Assembly: GCF_000341085.1 (NCBI RefSeq)
Contig: NZ_ANBA01000038.1
Coordinates: 1-43,042 of the forward strand
Source of the DNA: Nocardiopsis ganjiahuensis DSM 45031
GTDB lineage: Bacteria; Actinomycetota; Actinomycetes; Streptosporangiales; Streptosporangiaceae
DNA: 43,042 bases
Direction: 5' to 3'
Part shown: one piece after another, positions 38,371 to 43,042 of the stretch
How the letters are laid out: each line of letters opens with the position of its first letter
Numbering within the stretch: the stretch's first letter is position 1
Notes under the pieces: model-generated
What the model was told of the DNA's origin: nothing
Seen by the model: only the letters and a program-made list of their open reading frames with translations
Database searches by the model: none
Position numbers and translations under genes: made by a program

Positions 38371-38376
38371 AGACTA
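38371..38376 (-). promoter_or_regulatory. -10 element TAGTCT for the leaderless membrane-protein transcript
   Basis: On the minus strand TAGTCT is followed by 6 nt and then ATG 38364; no ribosome-binding site is present. Confidence 0.5.
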
Positions 38377-38456
38377 CTACGCGCTGTAGTTTATGAGTTC
38401 GTTTTACTGACGCCCTGACGTAACAAATCAGACAACCCGCCCCTGACGCCGCGGCC

Positions 38457-39152
38457 TCACGCCTTCCGGGCCGGACCCCACTGCCGCCACAGCAGCCAGA
38501 CCAGCACCATCAACACTCCCACGCCGGCCGCCCGCACCAGGCCGTCGCGGTCGACCAGCGCCCCCACCCGTGCGAGCACCGTCCGGTCGGCGACCAGAAG
38601 GGTGTCGCTCGCACAGGCCGAGGGTTCGGCGTCCCGGTCCAGCAGCAGGCAGGCCGTGCTCACCACCCGCTCCCCCGCCTTCGCGTCCTCGGGCACCCGG
38701 ACCCGGACGGTGTAGACGCTCTCGCCGTTCTCCGGAACGTCCACCCGCCAGTTGGCGACGCCCTCCTCGACCATCCCGCCCTGGTCGATGTCGAGCACCT
38801 CCACGGGTTCGGGCACGTGCTGGGCGAGCAGACCGCCCTCGACCGGCTCAGCGCCGCCGTTGGCCACGGTCGCCCGGTAGACCACCTCCTCCCCCGGCAC
38901 CGGCGGCTGCCCCGGACCGGACAGGGCCAGTTGCACCAGGTCCGCGTCGGTGAACCCCTCCTCGTCCTCGGAGAGGCCGGCGGGCACACCCCACTCCTTC
39001 TCCTCCTCGTCCGCGACGGCGGGCGCCGCGCACAGAACTGCGGCGGCCAGGACCGTGACGGCCCACCCGGCCCTTCGGCCGCCGCCACCCCCTGCCCGGC
39101 CACCGCCTCCGCCCGTGCCCCGCCGATCGGTCCCGCAAGCGACCAGAGTCAT
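38457..39152 (-). CDS. Exported, C-terminally membrane-anchored surface protein with a DUF11-like domain
   Basis: A 231-residue protein of unknown function. After a Gly/Arg-rich N-terminus comes a signal-like segment (GWAVTVLAAAVLCAAPAVADEEE, about 28-50). A beta-rich DUF11-type repeat domain follows (LVQLALSGPGQPPVPGEEVVYRATVANGGAEPVEG...VEVLDIDQGG). Two cysteines sit near ACLLLDRDAEPSACAS. The C-terminal helix VGVLMVLVWLLWRQW with a basic tail anchors it with most of the protein outside. The ATG at 39152 has AAGGAGG upstream. It may act as an adhesin-like or structural surface protein; this is inferred from architecture only. Confidence 0.85.
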   Translation of the reverse strand: MTLVACGTDRRGTGGGGGRAGGGGGRRAGWAVTVLAAAVLCAAPAVADEEEKEWGVPAGLSEDEEGFTDADLVQLALSGPGQPPVPGEEVVYRATVANGGAEPVEGGLLAQHVPEPVEVLDIDQGGMVEEGVANWRVDVPENGESVYTVRVRVPEDAKAGERVVSTACLLLDRDAEPSACASDTLLVADRTVLARVGALVDRDGLVRAAGVGVLMVLVWLLWRQWGPARKA

Positions 39153-39448
39153 CCCACGCCTCCTTGAGGTTCACCCTGTGACACTCCAAGACAACTACGA
39201 GCGATCACCCTCGAACACTCAGTGACACGCCCCTGACCAGCGGAACCCCGGGTGGAAACTGCTTCCGGGCCCTCCTGGGGGCCTGTGCTTAGGGAGTTTC
39301 CCGGACGTCTTAGGGCACTCGCCCCGACCGACGGGCACCGCGCCCCGAAACCCGGCCCTTCCTCCCGATGCGCGAGGCTCCCCCTCAGCCGGAACGTGGA
39401 GGCCACGGAGGCGGGACACGGGTTCCGCCTCGCCACGGAAGGACCACC

Positions 39449-39652
39449 GTGTTCCCCTTCGAGCAGTTTCCCGACAGCCGGACCCTCTCCAGGACCGCCG
39501 AACGCGAGCACCAGCAGCTGAGCGCCGCACGCCAGGCGCGCGCCGAGACCCGTGCGCGCCGCCGACGACGGTGGCGCGACCCTTCCACCTGGCCCGGGCC
39601 CGGCTTCGGAGTGGGCCTTCGGGGCGGTGCCGACCGGGTCGACCGGGAGTGA
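39449..39652 (+). CDS. Small Arg-rich hypothetical protein, 67 aa
   Basis: Not recognised. The GTG at 39449 is preceded by GGAAGGA at 6 nt. The frame has the GC-rich third positions of real genes here. The product starts MFPFEQFPDSRTLSRTAERE, has a helical stretch rich in Arg, Gln and Ala (QQLSAARQARAETRARRRRRW), then a Pro/Gly-rich tail. It has no signal peptide or membrane helix. It lies upstream of a second small Arg-rich gene and the LuxR-type regulator. The 39153-39448 gap before it holds no gene but has CTTAGGG repeats. It could be lineage-specific. Confidence 0.55.
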   Translation: MFPFEQFPDSRTLSRTAEREHQQLSAARQARAETRARRRRRWRDPSTWPGPGFGVGLRGGADRVDRE

Positions 39653-39681
39653 GCGCGGAGCCCCGGGTCGCGGGGGCGCGT

Positions 39682-39762
39682 CTTAGGGACTCGGCCGCGG
39701 ACCCCCGTTCCGGCACGTGAAGTCCGGGTTTTCTCCCCATGCCCGCCGGGGGTTCTTAGCGG
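39682..39762 (+). promoter_or_regulatory. CTTAGGG/CTTAGCG elements upstream of the small gene and LuxR regulator
   Basis: CTTAGGG at 39682-39688 and CTTAGCGG at 39755-39762 repeat the motif also found at 39288-39294 and 39309-39315. The 39309 and 39682 copies extend to a shared TCTTAGGG-(C)-ACTCG context. These may be promoter or regulator-binding elements for the two small genes; unproven. Confidence 0.3.
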
Positions 39763-39817
39763 CACCTTGGGTGGTGGGGCCGGTGAGAGTCACCGGCCCG
39801 CGACACCAGGGGAAACC

Positions 39818-39973
39818 ATGAGCTTCGACGACCTGCGCTCCGCCACCGCCCAGGCCCTGCACGACGAGCGCCTGCGCCAGGCGGAACTCAGCCGCCACGC
39901 CCGCCGCCAGCGCGCCGAGGAGCGGTCCCGGCACCGGGAAAACCGGAAGAGTATTCGGCCGCGGAGAGCATAA
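39818..39973 (+). CDS. Small charged hypothetical protein, 51 aa, coupled to the LuxR regulator
   Basis: A 51-residue, probably all-helical protein beginning MSFDDLRSATAQALHDERLRQ and continuing with a strongly basic AELSRHARRQRAEERSRHREN. Not recognised. GGGGAA precedes the ATG at 39818. The TAA stop overlaps the ATG of the LuxR-type regulator by one base (TAATG), which argues that it is translated and sets the level of the regulator. It resembles the preceding 67-residue protein in size and charge, not clearly in sequence. Confidence 0.6.
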   Translation: MSFDDLRSATAQALHDERLRQAELSRHARRQRAEERSRHRENRKSIRPRRA

Positions 39974-42900
39974 TGGGCGGTATGCCCCTGCTTTCCGACA
40001 CCAGTCCCCTCTTCGTCGGCCGCGAGGAACACCTGCGGACCCTGACCGACCAGGCCCACCGTGTGCGCACAGGGCCGCCGGAGACGTTGCTGGTCGGCGG
40101 TGACGCCGGAGTCGGCAAGAGCCGTCTGGTCACCGAGTTCGCCGCCACCCGGCCCGCCGGGACGGTGTTCCTCGGAGCCTGTCTGCAGTTGGGCGGGGAC
40201 GGTCTGTCCTACGCGCCCTTCACCGCGGTGCTCCGCCAGATACTGCGCGAGCGCGGCCGTACCCCGTTCGACGCCGCGGCGCCGGGCGGGGTCGGCGAGT
40301 TCGCACGCCTGCTGCCCGAACTGGGCGAGCCGTCCGACGACCGCAGGGAGAACCGGGGCATCCTCTTCGAGCAGGTGTTGCGCCTGCTCGACCAGGTGGC
40401 CGGGGAGAACGGGATCACGGTGGTGCTGGAGGACCTGCACTGGGCCGACGGCGCCACCCGGGACCTGCTGGTCTTCCTGATCCGCAACCTGGACCGGCCC
40501 GGCACCCAGATCGTCGCCACCTACCGCAGTGACGACCTGAACCGCGCGCACCCGCTGCGCCGTCTGCTCCCCGAGCTCGAACGCCTGCCCGGGGTGGGCC
40601 GGATCTCCCTGGAGCCGCTCAACCGCGAGGAGGTGGGCCGCCAGGCCTCGGCCATCCGGGGGGAGGAGCTGGGAACCGACGCCCTGAACACGCTCTACCG
40701 GCGCAGTGAGGGCGTACCCCTGTTCGTGGAGGCACTGGCCGCGGCCGAGAGCTGTCCGGCCGAGGAGGACCCCGATCTGCCCGACCACTTCCGCGACCTC
40801 CTGCTGGAGCCGGTGCACCGCTTCGACGACACCGCCCTGACGGTCCTGCGGGTGGCCGCGGTGGGTGCCGTGGCCGACGGCATCGAGCACGAGGTGCTCT
40901 ACCACGCGGCCGGGCTGCCCGAACGCGAGCTGGAGTCCGCGCTGCACACGCTGGTGGACGCCAACGTGCTGCGCCCCGGACGCACCGGCTACCGGTTCCG
41001 GCACGCGCTCCTGCGCGACGCCGTGCACAACGAGATCCTGCCCGGCCCCCACTCGCGGCTGCACCTGCGCTTCGCCCAGCTCATCGACGAGCACCCCGAC
41101 GCGGTGCCCGCCGACCGCCGCGCCGCCGAACAGGCCCACCACTACCAGGCCGCGCAGGACCTGCCCCGGGCCATGCAGGCCGCCTGGTGGGCGGCGGCCC
41201 AGGCCCAGAAGGTGCTCGCCTTCGACGAGCGGCTGGACATGCTGGAGCGGGTCCTGTCCCTGTGGGACCGGGTGCCCGACCCGAGCAGCCGGGTGGAGGG
41301 GCTCAGCTGGGCTGCGGTGGTCAGCCGGGCCGCGGGCTCGGCGCTCTCCGCGAACCGCACCCGGCGGGCGCTGGAGCTGGTCGACGAGGCGCTCGCGACC
41401 CTGCCCGAGGACGCCGCCGACGACGACACCCTCACACTGCGGGCGGTCCTGCTGCGCCAGCGCGGCGAGGCCCGCGCCCACCACGTGCGCGACGGCGGGA
41501 TCAGTGACCTGGTGCGGGCCCTGGAACTGCACCCGCCGCACATGCCCGGGTACAGCCAGCTCCTGGCCATCCTGGCCCGGGAGTGCGTCCTGCACCGCGA
41601 GGACCGGGAGGAGAGCCACGAGCAGAGACTCCTCCGCGAGCTGACCCGCGACGGACACGCCCCGCGCGACCTGGCCAGACGGGCGATCGAGGCGGCCGAC
41701 ACCGACAGCCTCTCCGACCTGTGCGCGGCCGCCGACGCCCGCATCACCCTCGGCGGCTCCTACATGCAGGACGGCGACCTCGAACGCGGGCGCCCGCTGC
41801 TGGAGGAGGGGCTGGAAAAGGCCAAGGAGCTGCGCCAGCCCGGCATGGAGGTGCGCGGGGCCGGGAACCTGGGCCACTTCCTGCGCGAGCTCGGCCACCA
41901 CGAGGAGGGGCTCCGGGTCCTGGAGGAGTCCCTGGCCAGGCACGAGGCGCTGGGCTGGGCCCCGGCGCGCAAGTCCTTCAACCACCAGAACCGGGCCGAG
42001 ATCCTCCTGGAGCTGGGCGAGCTGAGCCGGACCCGGGAGATCTTCCGGCGCTACCTGACCCCCGACCACCGGGACAGCAAGCACCAGTTCTACATCAGGG
42101 CGGTGGAGGCGCGGGCCGCCGCGGCGATGGGGGACACGGCCGCGGCGCGGGCCGAGGCGGGTCCGGTGGGCGACCGCTCCATGTTGGACGCGCACCGGAT
42201 GAACATCGTCCAGCTGCGGACCATGGGCGCCCTGGACGCCGCTGTGGCCGAGGGTGACGTCACCGAGGCGCTGGAGCTGTCCCGGGACGTTCTGGAACGG
42301 GTGGCGCTGGAGCGTTCCCCGGGGTACACGTGGCCGCTGCTGGAGCAGATGGCCGACGCCGCCCGGCTGGGTTCGGAACGGGGCCGTGACGCCGGGACGG
42401 CCAAGTCGGCCCTGCGGGTGCGCGAGCTGGTCGGCGAGGTGGCGGCGAAGCTGCCGGCCAACGGCCTGGTCCGCCCGGCGCACGCGGCGACGGTCACCGC
42501 GCTGCTCACCGAGGCCGAGGGGACCGAACCCGCGGAACTGGCCGAGCTGTGGGCCGCGGCGGTGGCGGCCTGGGAGGCCACTCCCCTACGGCTGCACCTG
42601 GCCCGGGCGCGGCTGCGCCAGGCCGAGGCACTGGTCGCCGCGGGCGACCGGGCCCTGGCCGTGAGCAGGGTCCGCGAAGCGCACGAGGCGGCCACGGAGT
42701 GCGAGGCGCTGCCCCTGGCCCGCGCCGCCGAGGACCTGGCCCGCAGACTGGGCACGGGGCTGTCCGAGGAGTCCGTGCCTCCGCCCTCGCCCGCGGGCCT
42801 GACCGCGCGCGAGACGGAGGTGCTGCGCCTGCTGGCCGCCGGCGCCACCAACGCCGGGATCGCCGCCGAGCTGTTCATCAGCCCCAAGACCGCCAGCGTG

Positions 42901-42984
42901 CACGTGTCCAACATCCTCGGCAAGCTGGACGTCCCCAACCGGGCGACCGCCGGAGCCCGCGCCCGCGAACTCGGCCTGGCCTAG
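39973..42984 (+). CDS. Large ATP-binding LuxR-family (LAL) transcriptional regulator
   Basis: A 1003-residue regulator of the LAL class. The N-terminal AAA/NACHT-like ATPase starts FVGREEHLRTL (14-24), with Walker A GDAGVGKS (43-50) and Walker B VVLEDLHWAD (about 150-160). A winged-helix and long helical TPR-like region follows (about 290-930; GGSYMQDGDLERGRPLLEEGLEKA and GNLGHFLRELGHHEEGLRVLEESL are typical repeat units). The C-terminal LuxR helix-turn-helix is at about 943-1002 (LTARETEVLRLLAAGATNAGIAAELFISPKTASVHVSNIL). ATG 39973 overlaps the previous stop; ATG 39982 is an alternative. Relatives control maltose use, antibiotic clusters and other systems; the target is unknown. The upstream amylase is a candidate only by proximity. 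Confidence 0.93.
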   Translation: MGGMPLLSDTSPLFVGREEHLRTLTDQAHRVRTGPPETLLVGGDAGVGKSRLVTEFAATRPAGTVFLGACLQLGGDGLSYAPFTAVLRQILRERGRTPFDAAAPGGVGEFARLLPELGEPSDDRRENRGILFEQVLRLLDQVAGENGITVVLEDLHWADGATRDLLVFLIRNLDRPGTQIVATYRSDDLNRAHPLRRLLPELERLPGVGRISLEPLNREEVGRQASAIRGEELGTDALNTLYRRSEGVPLFVEALAAAESCPAEEDPDLPDHFRDLLLEPVHRFDDTALTVLRVAAVGAVADGIEHEVLYHAAGLPERELESALHTLVDANVLRPGRTGYRFRHALLRDAVHNEILPGPHSRLHLRFAQLIDEHPDAVPADRRAAEQAHHYQAAQDLPRAMQAAWWAAAQAQKVLAFDERLDMLERVLSLWDRVPDPSSRVEGLSWAAVVSRAAGSALSANRTRRALELVDEALATLPEDAADDDTLTLRAVLLRQRGEARAHHVRDGGISDLVRALELHPPHMPGYSQLLAILARECVLHREDREESHEQRLLRELTRDGHAPRDLARRAIEAADTDSLSDLCAAADARITLGGSYMQDGDLERGRPLLEEGLEKAKELRQPGMEVRGAGNLGHFLRELGHHEEGLRVLEESLARHEALGWAPARKSFNHQNRAEILLELGELSRTREIFRRYLTPDHRDSKHQFYIRAVEARAAAAMGDTAAARAEAGPVGDRSMLDAHRMNIVQLRTMGALDAAVAEGDVTEALELSRDVLERVALERSPGYTWPLLEQMADAARLGSERGRDAGTAKSALRVRELVGEVAAKLPANGLVRPAHAATVTALLTEAEGTEPAELAELWAAAVAAWEATPLRLHLARARLRQAEALVAAGDRALAVSRVREAHEAATECEALPLARAAEDLARRLGTGLSEESVPPPSPAGLTARETEVLRLLAAGATNAGIAAELFISPKTASVHVSNILGKLDVPNRATAGARARELGLA

Positions 42985-43042
42985 ATCGTTGATGGGAAAA
43001 TGTGCCCTGGTCAGTGGTCGTAAGCGATCAATGACCGCTTGA
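42985..43042. other. Window end, no feature seen
   Basis: The last 58 bases after the regulator stop contain no complete gene or clear terminator. Confidence 0.5.

Noticed and set aside
39790..42483. An 897-codon minus-strand frame opposite the LuxR-type regulator
   Set aside because: Shadow of the regulator, which has clear Walker and helix-turn-helix motifs in the sense frame.
1..43042. tRNA, rRNA, insertion sequences, prophage or attachment sites
   Set aside because: No cloverleaf, transposase, integrase or phage gene was recognised, and the intergenic regions are short and mostly explained by promoters and terminators.

Overview
This window is a very GC-rich stretch of an actinobacterial chromosome. 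Many genes start with GTG or TTG, coding is dense, and nothing looks mobile. Protein relatedness and gene order suggest Nocardiopsis or a close relative (order Streptosporangiales); that assignment is inferred from memory of families, not from a search. The order ctaC, adoK, erpA, DUF3043 gene, cobU/cobS, pepA, sucB, TIGR01777 epimerase, lipB, lipA, DUF4191 gene, RDD gene, glnA, glnE follows the housekeeping block known in Mycobacterium tuberculosis as roughly Rv2200c to Rv2221c. The backbone is therefore ancestral, and the extra genes are lineage-specific insertions.

Layout. 1-1557: the 3'-truncated ctaD and complete ctaC of cytochrome aa3 oxidase (minus). 1967-4946: a TusA-like protein, ribosomal protein S4, adenosine kinase and the Fe-S protein ErpA. 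5237-8185: a PspA envelope-stress module (pspA, pspAA, htpX, pspAB). 8303-10503: a DUF3043 membrane protein, an aldo/keto reductase and a small conserved protein. 10602-12494: cobU (apparently frameshifted) and cobS for the last steps of cobalamin assembly. 12843-22567: leucyl aminopeptidase, E3 (lpdA) and two-lipoyl-domain E2 (sucB), an NADPH:FMN reductase behind a SoxR-like promoter, an epimerase, then lipB and lipA, which build the lipoyl cofactor used by sucB, and a DUF4191 membrane protein. 22643-27502: an XRE/DUF2975 pair, two tandem LytR-CpsA-Psr ligases and an RDD membrane protein. 27833-33030: glutamine synthetase glnA with a clear GlnR operator, glutathione peroxidase, and glnE, which adenylylates GlnA. 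33018-35725: a two-component system divergent from a VanY-type D,D-carboxypeptidase lipoprotein. 35874-39152: a secreted alpha-amylase with starch-binding domain, and two membrane or surface proteins. 39449-42984: two small Arg-rich proteins leading into a large LuxR-family ATPase regulator.

The genes form several working groups: lipoate synthesis with the lipoylated dehydrogenase subunits, nitrogen assimilation (glnA, glnE, GlnR box), cell-envelope maintenance (Psp module, two LCP ligases, VanY with its two-component system), and respiration. No convincing tRNA, rRNA, CRISPR array, insertion sequence or prophage was seen. No clearly unprecedented multi-gene system stands out. The most notable signals are a 28-bp hairpin repeat array at the end of the TusA-like gene, a pentapeptide minisatellite inside a histidine-kinase ATPase domain, the cobU frameshift at a G-run, a SoxR-type promoter on the FMN reductase, and an unusually clear set of leaderless promoters.
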